Shown one piece after another: positions 1 to 5,903 of a stretch of 9,385 bases of DNA. Position numbers and translations under genes: made by a program. Position 1 is the first letter of the stretch. Each line of letters opens with the position of its first letter. The notes beneath the pieces were generated by a model. That model made no database searches. It was given only the letters and a program-made list of their open reading frames with translations, and was not told where the DNA came from. This DNA comes from PS1 clade bacterium. Its GTDB lineage: Bacteria > Pseudomonadota > Alphaproteobacteria > RS24. The stretch is taken from positions 1 through 9,385 of the forward strand of contig JADHOK010000048.1 of the NCBI GenBank assembly GCA_016779015.1, given 5' to 3'.

Positions 1-824
1 CCCGTGCCATACAGCTTGTCGCCCAGCACCGGATGGCCGATATGCGCCATATGCACACGAATTTGGTGGGTCCGTCCGGTCTCCAGCTTGCACTCAATCA
101 GGCTGACTTGGTTTTCGCCATAGGTTTCCAGCCGTCGATAATGGGTGATGGCGTGGCGCGCTTGCGTCGATTTTGAGACGGCGATTTTCTTGCGGTTATT
201 GGCGGAGCGCGCCAGCGCTGCATCCACCGTTCCGGCAGCGGGCAATGGCTCGCCCCACACCAGCGCATTATAAACCCGCGCCATGCGCCCATCGCGGCCA
301 TGCGCGGCGAATTGCTCAGACAGCCCCTGATGCGTCGCATCATTTTTGGCCACCACCATAATGCCACTGGTATCCTTATCCAGCCGATGCACAATGCCCG
401 GGCGCTTTTCGCCGCCAATGCCCGACAGCGTGTCGCCGCAATGGGCCAGCAGCGCATTGACCAGCGTATTGTCGGGGCTGCCCGGAGCCGGATGCACCAC
501 CATGCCGGCGGGCTTATTGACCACCAGCAGGTCGGCGTCTTCAAAAAGCACATCCAGCGCGATGGCTTGCGCTTTCACTGTCGTATCGACCGGCGGCGGC
601 AGAACCAATTCGACAATGTCATCTTGTTTGACCCGCCATGACGGGTCTTTTATGGTCTTATCGGTTTGCGACCTTGTTACGGTGCAATGACCGGCTTTAA
701 CCAGCTCCTGCAGGCGCGCGCGCGATAAATCGCCGGGCGCTGCTGCGAGCACTTTATCAAGTCGGTCGCCGTTCTGCGCATAGGTGACGGCAAAGGCGAG
801 AGAATTATTTGGAGTTTCGACCAT
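1..824 (-). CDS. rluD: RluD-like 23S rRNA pseudouridine synthase (RluA family), C-terminus cut by window edge
   Basis: The product isomerises uridine to pseudouridine in large-subunit rRNA. By family this is most likely the helix-69 uridines modified by RluD. I translated the reverse strand from the ATG at 824 and obtained 274 codons before the left edge. An S4-like RNA-binding region covers residues about 20-75 (starting RLDKVLAA). The catalytic domain begins near residue 90, with NKPAGMVVHP at 103-112 and the diagnostic HRLDKDTSG at 146-154; Asp149 is the expected catalytic residue. A further family segment, ETGRTHQIRVHMAHIGHPVLGD, lies near the end. Compared with about 326 residues in E. 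coli RluD, roughly 50 are missing beyond the edge. A TGA stop lies two codons upstream of the ATG and no other start is near, so this start is firm. Its ATG overlaps that of the divergent gene. The exact target (RluD versus another RluA-family site) is inferred. Confidence 0.93.
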   Translation of the reverse strand, partial: MVETPNNSLAFAVTYAQNGDRLDKVLAAAPGDLSRARLQELVKAGHCTVTRSQTDKTIKDPSWRVKQDDIVELVLPPPVDTTVKAQAIALDVLFEDADLLVVNKPAGMVVHPAPGSPDNTLVNALLAHCGDTLSGIGGEKRPGIVHRLDKDTSGIMVVAKNDATHQGLSEQFAAHGRDGRMARVYNALVWGEPLPAAGTVDAALARSANNRKKIAVSKSTQARHAITHYRRLETYGENQVSLIECKLETGRTHQIRVHMAHIGHPVLGDKLYGT

Positions 825-1197
825 GTCTCAAGATACAGGAAATCCACCGGCGGCGGAAACCTCTTCTGAGGATAATGCCGACCCCGATTTGACGTCCAAT
901 CCGCGCTATGTGCGGATTTTATTGGTGACGGTCATTTTGTTGGGCGTGTTGCTGGTCGGCGGCGCGGCCGTTGTTATCAGCACGGTGATTGCGCGCCTCT
1001 CCGCACCCGAAGCGCCCGCCGCGCCCGATTTCGGCACCATGACCATTAATATTCCCAAAGGCGCGCGGCTGATCGATGTCGATAATGGTGCGGCGCGCAT
1101 CATCTTACGTCTGGAGGATAAGGACGGGCCGTTGCTGCTGTTGCTCGACCCGCGAAAGGGCCATGAAACGGGCCGCATCCGTCTCACTGAAAAATAA
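823..1197 (+). CDS. Small single-pass membrane protein, possibly DUF6476-like
   Basis: This encodes 124 residues of unknown function. The first 28 residues are acidic and polar (MSQDTGNPPAAETSSEDNAD). One strongly hydrophobic helix follows at about 30-56, then an Ala/Pro linker, then a small domain of about 55 residues (70-124) that probably lies in the periplasm. The layout and the position beside an RluD-type gene recall the DUF6476 proteins of Rhodobacterales. That family call is from memory and is uncertain. The ATG at 823 has GGAG at 811-814, eight bases upstream. A GTG at 784 would add 13 residues but has no ribosome site and lies deep in the opposing gene. The stop is 14 bases before the hydrolase start, so the two are probably co-transcribed. 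Confidence 0.75.
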   Translation: MSQDTGNPPAAETSSEDNADPDLTSNPRYVRILLVTVILLGVLLVGGAAVVISTVIARLSAPEAPAAPDFGTMTINIPKGARLIDVDNGAARIILRLEDKDGPLLLLLDPRKGHETGRIRLTEK

Positions 1198-1211
1198 AAA
1201 AGGAAATAATC

Positions 1212-2144
1212 ATGACGGCTTTACACATTTTTTTGCTGGCGCTCGCCACCGCGATTGTTGGGCTGGGCATTTTCTATATTCGCGCTGACCGCGAGACCAT
1301 GACGGCGGCTGAATTTCGCGCCGATAGCGGATATCAAACCGCCGCCCTTCCGGGTGGCGTTACCGCTTATAAGGATTACGGGCCGAAGGACGCGCCGCCG
1401 ATTGTCATTGTGCATGGCGGCACGCTCGGTTCCATGGCCTATGAGGGCTATGTGCCGCCGCTGGTCGCCGATGGCTGGCGGGTCATTAATTACGACCAAT
1501 ATGGCCGTGGCTTTTCCGACCGACCCAACACCGCTTTGGGCATCGACATGCTGAGCGATCAATTGCTGGCGCTGCTCGATCATTTGGGCATTGAGAAAGC
1601 GCATCTCTTCGGTGTCAGTCTGGGCGGCGGCGTGATTGCGCGTTTTGCCGCCACGCATCCCGAACGCGTGCGCTCGCTGGCTTATCAAGTACCGGTGATT
1701 GAGGGGGTAACCCTCACAGCGTCGATTGTCGCGGCGCGTGTGCCACTGCTTGGCAAGTTTCTGGCACGGCTTGTGGCAGTGCCGGCGATTATCGCGCGGG
1801 GCGAAAGTTTCGGCACAGAAAGTGAAGAAGCGCGGCGCGTGCTGGCGCATTTTACCACGCTATTTAAAGTCAAAGGCACTGAGCGCATGATGCACGATTT
1901 GATGACCGGTGATGCCTTATCCAACCGCATGGCTGACCACCAAAAAATAGGCGCGTCCGGCATGAAGGCGCAGTTTGTTTACGCGCTGGATGACCCGGAA
2001 ATTGCCGCGGCGCAAGTGGAAGCGGCTTTGGCGCATTATCGTTCACCCGATGTGCACCAATATACCGGCGGGCATTTTTTCGCCACGGCGCATATGGATG
2101 AATTGCCAAAAAAGCTGACGGCGTTTTTTAAGTCGGCTGATTAG
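1212..2144 (+). CDS. Membrane-anchored alpha/beta-fold hydrolase
   Basis: This 310-residue protein has an alpha/beta-hydrolase fold. Residues 1-23 form a hydrophobic N-terminal segment (MTALHIFLLALATAIVGLGI) that probably anchors it with the catalytic domain outside the cytoplasm. A long signal peptide is the alternative, but no cleavage site is obvious. The oxyanion-hole motif HGG is at 68-70. The nucleophile elbow GVSLG is at 134-138 with Ser136. A helical lid-like region runs about 165-245. The likely acid is Asp260 or Asp261 (YALDDPE) and the catalytic His is 288 (GGHFF). The triad looks complete, so it should be active, but the substrate cannot be read from the sequence. The start has AAGGAA at about 1199-1204. 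It follows the small membrane protein by 14 bases and its stop codon overlaps the convergent eipA stop. Confidence 0.88.
   Translation: MTALHIFLLALATAIVGLGIFYIRADRETMTAAEFRADSGYQTAALPGGVTAYKDYGPKDAPPIVIVHGGTLGSMAYEGYVPPLVADGWRVINYDQYGRGFSDRPNTALGIDMLSDQLLALLDHLGIEKAHLFGVSLGGGVIARFAATHPERVRSLAYQVPVIEGVTLTASIVAARVPLLGKFLARLVAVPAIIARGESFGTESEEARRVLAHFTTLFKVKGTERMMHDLMTGDALSNRMADHQKIGASGMKAQFVYALDDPEIAAAQVEAALAHYRSPDVHQYTGGHFFATAHMDELPKKLTAFFKSAD
2108..2129 (-). terminator. Candidate terminator for the ctrA-cysQ-eipA run, inside the hydrolase 3' end
   Basis: A run of six A, GC, a five-base loop, GC, one bulged base and six T forms a small A/T-flanked hairpin. Read on the minus strand it starts 12 bases past the eipA stop and ends in six U, as an intrinsic terminator would. 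On the plus strand it would stop transcription before the hydrolase stop codon, so a plus-strand role is unlikely. The GC core is only two pairs, and the bases also encode hydrolase residues, so chance is possible. Confidence 0.3.
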
Positions 2145-2728
2145 AAAGGCATCCAGCCCGGCTTTTCGGTAAACTTCAAATAGCCGATGCTGACGCCGAT
2201 TTGATAGCCGACGCCGACCCGCATTGGCGCGATGATGGCGTTTTCGCGCTGCAGATAATTAAAGCCGACGCCGCTAATCGCGACCAGCGAGCCGTCGACA
2301 CCGGCAAAGCGTTTATAAAGGTCTTCGGGGCTGTCAATATTGTAAACCAGAGTGAAGCTCTTATTGCCTGAGGCACCCAAATCGACCCCGGCCGAGGGGC
2401 CGCGCCAGTAAACCGGATATTCGCTGCCATCGGGGAACAGCAATGTGCCGCGCCCGTAACGTGCGCCGAACATCACCGAGACGGAAACTTCTTCGCCACG
2501 AATAACCGCCGAGGGAGTGCCGTAACGACTGAAAATGCGGTCAATAATTTCGCCCATGGTCTCGGCCGTGGCGCCGAGATATTTGGCCGAGGCGATGACC
2601 AGACTGTTCTCAGAAAAATCTTCAATAGTGCCGGGCCCGCTTTGGCCGCCATTATCTTGCGCCCGTGCAGCAAGGGGGAAGGCCAATAAAAGGCTGATGC
2701 AAGCGATTGCGAGATATCGTGTGCTCAT
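2141..2728 (-). CDS. eipA: Periplasmic DUF1134 / EipA-family envelope integrity protein
   Basis: This 195-residue protein is exported to the periplasm. A signal peptide covers residues 1-23, with a hydrophobic core (YLAIACISLLLAFPLAA) and a likely cut at ARA|QDN. The mature part (about 36-193) matches the DUF1134 pattern I recognise. It has a helical lead-in (YLGATAETMGEIIDRIFSRYG, 50-70), then Gly-rich alternating strands including VYWRGPSAGVDLG and FTLVYNIDSPEDLYKRF. In Brucella abortus EipA is an eight-stranded periplasmic beta-barrel needed for envelope-stress resistance, and its gene is directly activated by CtrA. Its biochemical activity is unknown. The start is well supported: GGAGGGG lies 5-6 bases before the ATG. 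It is the last gene of the minus-strand run, 33 bases after cysQ, and its stop overlaps the hydrolase stop. Confidence 0.88.
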   Translation of the reverse strand: MSTRYLAIACISLLLAFPLAARAQDNGGQSGPGTIEDFSENSLVIASAKYLGATAETMGEIIDRIFSRYGTPSAVIRGEEVSVSVMFGARYGRGTLLFPDGSEYPVYWRGPSAGVDLGASGNKSFTLVYNIDSPEDLYKRFAGVDGSLVAISGVGFNYLQRENAIIAPMRVGVGYQIGVSIGYLKFTEKPGWMPF

Positions 2729-2761
2729 AGATCCCCTCCGCTGAAACCCGAGCTGGCAGTT

Positions 2762-3589
2762 TTACTTCAAAGCATCCTGCCAGTTATCCGCGGCGGCTGC
2801 AATGAAAGATGGGTTATCGAGCCCGCGTTCCAGCTTGCCATAAGAAAATCGTTCGCCATCCTCGGTCGTCACAATGCCCCCCGCCGCTTCAAGTATCGCC
2901 TGTCCGGCGGCGGTATCCCATTCCATCGTCCGGCCATAGCGCGGATAGAAGTCGGCCGTCCCTTCGGCCAGCAAGCAGAATTTGTAAGACGAGGCGGCGG
3001 CAATGGTGTTTTTGACATTGAGGCTGGCAATCATCTGGTCGGTTTTTTCACCGCGATGCGAACGACTGGCGATAACCCGCAAGCCCTGCGGGTCGGCTTT
3101 TTGCGTCATTAGCGGCTCGGCTTTGCTGATATCGAGCGCTCCGTCGGGCGCAATGGTGAGACGGTAAGCGCATTGTGTGCCACTGAAATACAGCTTTTCG
3201 TGCACCGGTGCGTAAATCACGCCGGCAATCGGATAGCGGTTGCTCACAAGGCCGATATTGACGGTGAAATTGTCTTTTCTGGCAACGAAATCGCGCGTCC
3301 CATCAAGCGGGTCGAGCAGGAAAAAAACATCATCGAGCGAGGTCGGCGCGGCGGCCTCATGCGCCTCTTCGCCGATCACCTGCACATGCGGCACCAATTC
3401 ACCAAGCGCTTTTTCCAGCAATATTTCGGCGTCGCGATCGGCTTGCGTGACCGGCGATTTATCGGCCTTTTTCTCTTCCGCGACGCCGTTTTTATAATGC
3501 GTCATAATCACCGCACCGGCATCCAGCGCCATCTGGCACATGGCATGCATAAACGCCGGGGCGTGGGGGTCAAAATCGGGGCCGCTCAT
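2762..3589 (-). CDS. cysQ: 3'(2'),5'-bisphosphate nucleotidase CysQ (inositol monophosphatase superfamily)
   Basis: The enzyme removes the 3'-phosphate from adenosine 3',5'-bisphosphate (PAP), a by-product of sulfate assimilation and phosphopantetheine transfer. It is a Mg-dependent cytoplasmic or inner-membrane-associated enzyme. Numbered from the ATG at 3589 (275 residues), the metal-site motifs are all present: GEE at 73-75, DPLDGTRDF at 93-101 and EWDTAAGQAILEAAGG at 223-238, with Asp93, Asp96 and Asp225 as ligands. The stretch SYKFCLLAEGTADFYPR at 201-217 is typical of CysQ rather than of inositol monophosphatase proper. A TTG at 3625 would add 12 residues (DKNRACDKHKA), but it has no Shine-Dalgarno and these do not look like the family N-terminus. 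The ATG itself has only a weak AAGG close upstream. It lies between the ctrA-like gene and eipA in one direction, probably co-transcribed. Confidence 0.92.
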   Translation of the reverse strand: MSGPDFDPHAPAFMHAMCQMALDAGAVIMTHYKNGVAEEKKADKSPVTQADRDAEILLEKALGELVPHVQVIGEEAHEAAAPTSLDDVFFLLDPLDGTRDFVARKDNFTVNIGLVSNRYPIAGVIYAPVHEKLYFSGTQCAYRLTIAPDGALDISKAEPLMTQKADPQGLRVIASRSHRGEKTDQMIASLNVKNTIAAASSYKFCLLAEGTADFYPRYGRTMEWDTAAGQAILEAAGGIVTTEDGERFSYGKLERGLDNPSFIAAAADNWQDALK

Positions 3590-3645
3590 GGCCTTGTGCT
3601 TATCACATGCCCGGTTTTTGTCCAATGCCGTTGCGCCGGGTTATT

Positions 3646-4338
3646 TCAGGCGCTGCATTTCTGCGTGGGAATATCGACGCGGTAGCCAAGCCCCCAGACG
3701 GTTTCGATAAATGGGGCGCGGGCGCCGGCTTGTTCAATCTTCTTACGCAATTTGCAAATGAACACATCGATGATTTTCATCTCCGGCTCATCCAAGCCGC
3801 CATAAAGATGGTCGAGAAAGCTCTCTTTCGAGACCACACTGCCTTTGCGCAGGCACAAAAGCTCCAGCATTTGATATTCTTTGGCGGTCAAATCGACCCG
3901 GTTTTCGCCGACGCGGACATCGCGCGCTGTCAAATCCAAGGCCACATCGCCGAATTGCAGCACGTTATTGGCGTGACCATTGGCACGGCGCACCAAAGCA
4001 TGCAGGCGCGCCACCAATTTGTCTTTGTTGAAAGGTTTGACCAGATAATCATCGGCCCCGGCGTGCAGGCAAGACAGCCGCGCTTCGACGTCGGCTTGGC
4101 CCGACAGCACCAGAACCGGTAATTGCTCGTTCTTGGTGCGCAGGTTTTGGAGGACTTCGTCACCGCGCATATCGGGCAGGCCAAGGTCGAGTATCATCAC
4201 CTGATATTCGTAAAGGTCGCATAATTCCAGCGCGTCTTCGCCGCGATCGGCTTCATCGACGTGGAAGCCCTGGTCCTCTAATTGATCTACAAGGCTCTGA
4301 GCCAACAACATGTCATCTTCAACCAACAAAATACGAAT
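3646..4338 (-). CDS. ctrA: CtrA-type OmpR-family response regulator, probable ATT start
   Basis: This 230-residue response regulator is a DNA-binding transcription factor, in Caulobacter the master regulator of the cell cycle. The receiver has the acidic pocket VEDD (6-9), phospho-acceptor Asp51 in MILDLGLPDM, Ser79 and Lys101 (VKPFNK). The C-terminal winged helix (about 125-225) carries stretches close to Caulobacter CtrA: LTAKEYQMLELL (150-161), HLYGGLDEPEMKIIDVFICK (177-196) and ETVWGLGYR (212-220). The receiver is more divergent than the DNA-binding domain, so a CtrA paralogue is possible. In-frame codons downstream of a TAA at 4344-4342 are GAA ATT CGT ATT TTG. Starting at ATT 4338 gives (M)RILLVEDD, keeps the first beta strand, places the acceptor at residue 51 as in Caulobacter, and sits eight bases from GGAG. 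TTG at 4329 is 17 bases from GGAG and loses part of that strand. The C-terminus is KCSA. Confidence 0.9.
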   Translation of the reverse strand: MRILLVEDDMLLAQSLVDQLEDQGFHVDEADRGEDALELCDLYEYQVMILDLGLPDMRGDEVLQNLRTKNEQLPVLVLSGQADVEARLSCLHAGADDYLVKPFNKDKLVARLHALVRRANGHANNVLQFGDVALDLTARDVRVGENRVDLTAKEYQMLELLCLRKGSVVSKESFLDHLYGGLDEPEMKIIDVFICKLRKKIEQAGARAPFIETVWGLGYRVDIPTQKCSA

Positions 4339-4341
4339 TTC

Positions 4342-4375
4342 TTAAACTCCATTAACAAATCTCATGCGCCATTAA
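4342..4375. promoter_or_regulatory. Three TTAA half-sites at the ctrA start, candidate CtrA autoregulatory sites
   Basis: TTAA occurs at 4342-4345, 4352-4355 and 4372-4375. The start-to-start distances are 10 and 20 bases, so all three lie on one face of the helix. The Caulobacter CtrA box is TTAA-N7-TTAA, often ending TTAAC, with 11 bases start to start. Here the first pair has a six-base spacer and ends TTAAC. It is therefore a near match, not a full box. The proximal site overlaps the region between Shine-Dalgarno and start codon, so binding there could repress the gene. This role is inferred. Confidence 0.35.
4347..4350 (-). promoter_or_regulatory. Shine-Dalgarno GGAG selecting the ATT start of the ctrA-like gene
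   Basis: GGAG on the minus strand, with eight bases (TTTAAGAA) before ATT at 4338-4336. This is normal initiation spacing. The alternative TTG at 4329 would be 17 bases away, which is too far for normal use. No other GGAG- or AGGA-like site lies between GGAG and the TTG. Confidence 0.6.
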
Positions 4376-4378
4376 GGC

Positions 4379-4415
4379 CACGAAACGCCGCTCACAAACA
4401 AATCAACTTTTCGTG
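4379..4415. repeat. Inverted repeat CACGAAA / TTTCGTG between ctrA and mnmA
   Basis: Perfect seven-base arms lie at 4379-4385 and 4409-4415, separated by 23 bases, giving a centre-to-centre distance of 30 bases (about three helical turns). The repeat is in the divergent intergenic region, so it could be an operator for a dimeric regulator or a chance repeat. I cannot assign a factor. Confidence 0.3.
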
Positions 4416-4495
4416 ATCCCGCGTGATTGGGTGAAAACGGATATAAAACAATATGATAGCGCTCATGAAATCGCATATGAGGCATTTTGCGAGGG

Positions 4496-4522
4496 TTGCG
4501 GGCGGGCCCGTGATGCTATAGT
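4496..4522 (+). promoter_or_regulatory. Probable extended -10 promoter of mnmA
   Basis: TATAGT at 4517-4522 is preceded by TG at 4514-4515, forming an extended -10 element. TTGCGG at 4496-4501 can act as a -35 with a short 15-base spacer. Transcription would start near 4528-4530, only a few bases before the mnmA ATG at 4533. Confidence 0.5.
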
Positions 4523-4532
4523 GAACGCCGAT

Positions 4533-5687
4533 ATGAGCGATGTTTTATCCGTTTCGGCACTCGACGATATGCCGCTGATTGACCTCGGTCTCGGAAGCCC
4601 CGAGAACCGTGCCGGTCAGCGCGTGGTCATCGCCATGTCGGGCGGGGTCGATAGCTCGGTGGCGGCGGCTCTGGTCAAACGCGCCGGTTATGATGCGGTC
4701 GGCATTACCCTGCAGCTTTACGACCATGGCGAAGCGATACGCCGCAAAGGCGCGTGTTGCGCCGGTCAGGATATTCACGATGCGCGCGCCGTGGCCGCCA
4801 AGCTCGACATGCCGCATTACGTGCTGGATTATGAATCGCGCTTCAAAGAAAGCGTGATGGATGAGTTTGTCGATAGCTATCTGTCCGGCCATACGCCCAT
4901 CCCTTGTATTCGTTGCAATGAGACGGTGAAGTTCCGCGACTTGCTGACGACGGCGCGCGAGCTGGGTGCTGTCGCGCTGGTGACGGGGCATTATATTGCG
5001 ACGCGGCACGGGACGCATGGCTGGGAGATGCACCGGCCGCGCGATTTGGCGCGCGACCAATCTTATTTCCTGTTTTCGACAACGCAGGAGCAATTGGATT
5101 TTTTGCGCTTCCCGTTGGCCGATTTGACCAAGGATGAAATCCGCGACTATGCCGCGCTTATCGGCCTTAAAGTCGCTGACAAACCCGACAGTCAGGATAT
5201 TTGTTTTGTACCCAATGGTGATTATGCCGGGGTCATTAAGCGGCTGCGCCCCGATTGCGGTCTGCCCGGCGATATTCGCCATGTCGATGGCGAACTGCTG
5301 GGCCGGCACCAGGGTGTGCTGCATTACACGGTCGGCCAACGCCGTGGCCTTGGCGTTGCCACCGGCGACCCGCTTTATGTTGTGGCTATCGATGCCGATA
5401 AACGCGAAGTCATTGTCGGCCCGCGCGACGCGCTGGCACGGGCGCGCATCCTGCTCGATGAGGTCAATTGGCTGGGCGATGGAAAAGCCGATGGCGAAAA
5501 AGTGCGGGCGCGCATCCGCTCGACCGGCGAACCGGCGATGGCCGAATTAACGCTCAAAAACAATGGCGCAGCGGAGATTGTGCTGGCCGAAGCCGAGGAG
5601 GGCGTATCGCCCGGTCAAGCGTGCGTTTTCTACGCCGCCGATAGCGACCGCGTGCTTGGCGGCGGTTGGATTAAAGGCGCGGTATAA
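4533..5687 (+). CDS. mnmA: tRNA-specific 2-thiouridylase MnmA
   Basis: MnmA puts sulfur on C2 of the wobble uridine (U34) of tRNAs for Lys, Glu and Gln, using ATP and a persulfide relay in the cytoplasm. From the ATG at 4533 it has 384 residues, normal for the family. The PP-loop SGGVDSS is at 36-42. A CC pair sits in RRKGACCAGQDIHDA (71-84). The two catalytic cysteines are Cys128 (PCIRCNETVKF, matching E. coli Cys102) and Cys224 (SQDICFV, matching Cys199). The later domain has HYTVGQRRGLGV (264-275) and ends GGGWIKGAV. A GTG at 4413 would add 40 residues that show no family likeness and would place the promoter inside the gene. The ATG has no Shine-Dalgarno and lies about four bases from the predicted transcript start, so initiation may be leaderless. 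It is divergent from the ctrA-like gene. Confidence 0.95.
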   Translation: MSDVLSVSALDDMPLIDLGLGSPENRAGQRVVIAMSGGVDSSVAAALVKRAGYDAVGITLQLYDHGEAIRRKGACCAGQDIHDARAVAAKLDMPHYVLDYESRFKESVMDEFVDSYLSGHTPIPCIRCNETVKFRDLLTTARELGAVALVTGHYIATRHGTHGWEMHRPRDLARDQSYFLFSTTQEQLDFLRFPLADLTKDEIRDYAALIGLKVADKPDSQDICFVPNGDYAGVIKRLRPDCGLPGDIRHVDGELLGRHQGVLHYTVGQRRGLGVATGDPLYVVAIDADKREVIVGPRDALARARILLDEVNWLGDGKADGEKVRARIRSTGEPAMAELTLKNNGAAEIVLAEAEEGVSPGQACVFYAADSDRVLGGGWIKGAV

Positions 5688-5759
5688 GCACCCGCTAGCC
5701 CGAAGGGATAGCCCGGTGCGCCTTGCGCAAGCGAGGTGGCCTTGCGTAGTAAGGCCTCC
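5688..5759. repeat. Structured palindromic intergenic element after mnmA
   Basis: Directly after the mnmA stop, GCACC (5688-5692) pairs with GGTGC (5715-5719), GCTA (5694-5697) with TAGC (5709-5712), and CCC (5699-5701) with GGG (5705-5707) around a GAA loop. A second hairpin pairs GGCCTT (5738-5743) with AAGGCC (5751-5756), extended by GG/CC across a T-T mismatch. GCCTTGCG is repeated directly at 5720-5727 and 5739-5746. No T-run follows either hairpin, so neither is a standard intrinsic terminator. It may be a dispersed palindromic element or an mRNA 3'-end structure. Part of the 216-base gap before rpoN. Confidence 0.45.
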
Positions 5760-5769
5760 GAGACGCGGT

Positions 5770-5840
5770 AAAAGCCTGATAAACAAGCTTTTTGAGCTGC
5801 GTTTAAGGCGCTTTTCTAGCCCTTTTTTTGGCTCTTTTTT
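5770..5840 (+). terminator. T-rich stretch with weak hairpins, possible mnmA terminator
   Basis: AAAAGC (5770-5775) can pair with GCTTTT (5787-5792) over an 11-base loop. Further on, AGCC (5818-5821) pairs with GGCT (5830-5833) and is followed by C and six T (5835-5840). An imperfect tandem repeat, CCC-T7-GG then CTC-T6-GG, fills 5820-5842. Each stem is short, so termination here is only a suggestion. The rest of the gap up to 5845 shows no gene. Confidence 0.3.
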
Positions 5841-5845
5841 GGCCC

Positions 5846-5875
5846 TTGCAAAAAGCGTGCCAAATTGGCTAGTTT
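5846..5875 (+). promoter_or_regulatory. Candidate rpoN promoter
   Basis: TTGCAA (5846-5851) and TAGTTT (5870-5875) are separated by 18 bases and lie about 30 bases before the rpoN ATG. The -10 is a poor match to TATAAT, so confidence is low. AAAGGA at 5891-5896 is the ribosome site for the ATG at 5904. Confidence 0.3.
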
Positions 5876-5903
5876 GCGTCTCTGATATCCCAAAGGAAAT
5901 GCC

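Noticed and set aside
784..822. GTG-initiated extension of the small membrane protein
   Set aside because: It has no ribosome site and would lengthen the overlap with rluD. The ATG at 823 has a well-placed GGAG.
1221..1850. 209-codon open frame antisense to the hydrolase
   Set aside because: It lies wholly opposite a clear hydrolase gene and its translation shows no recognisable domain. It is the usual shadow frame in GC-rich coding DNA.
3590..3625. TTG start adding 12 residues to CysQ
   Set aside because: It has no Shine-Dalgarno, the added residues are unlike the family N-terminus, and an ATG is available at 3589.
4287..4352. Short ATG frame (21 codons) overlapping the ctrA start in another frame
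   Set aside because: It has no Shine-Dalgarno of its own (GGAG lies inside it). The peptide, rich in Cys, Trp and Phe, looks like a chance frame. A leader-peptide role cannot be excluded but is not supported.
4413..4532. 40-residue N-terminal extension of MnmA from GTG
   Set aside because: It has no family similarity and the mnmA promoter lies inside it.
4545..5339. 264-codon antisense frame within mnmA
   Set aside because: It is fully opposite the strongly conserved mnmA and has no domain I recognise.
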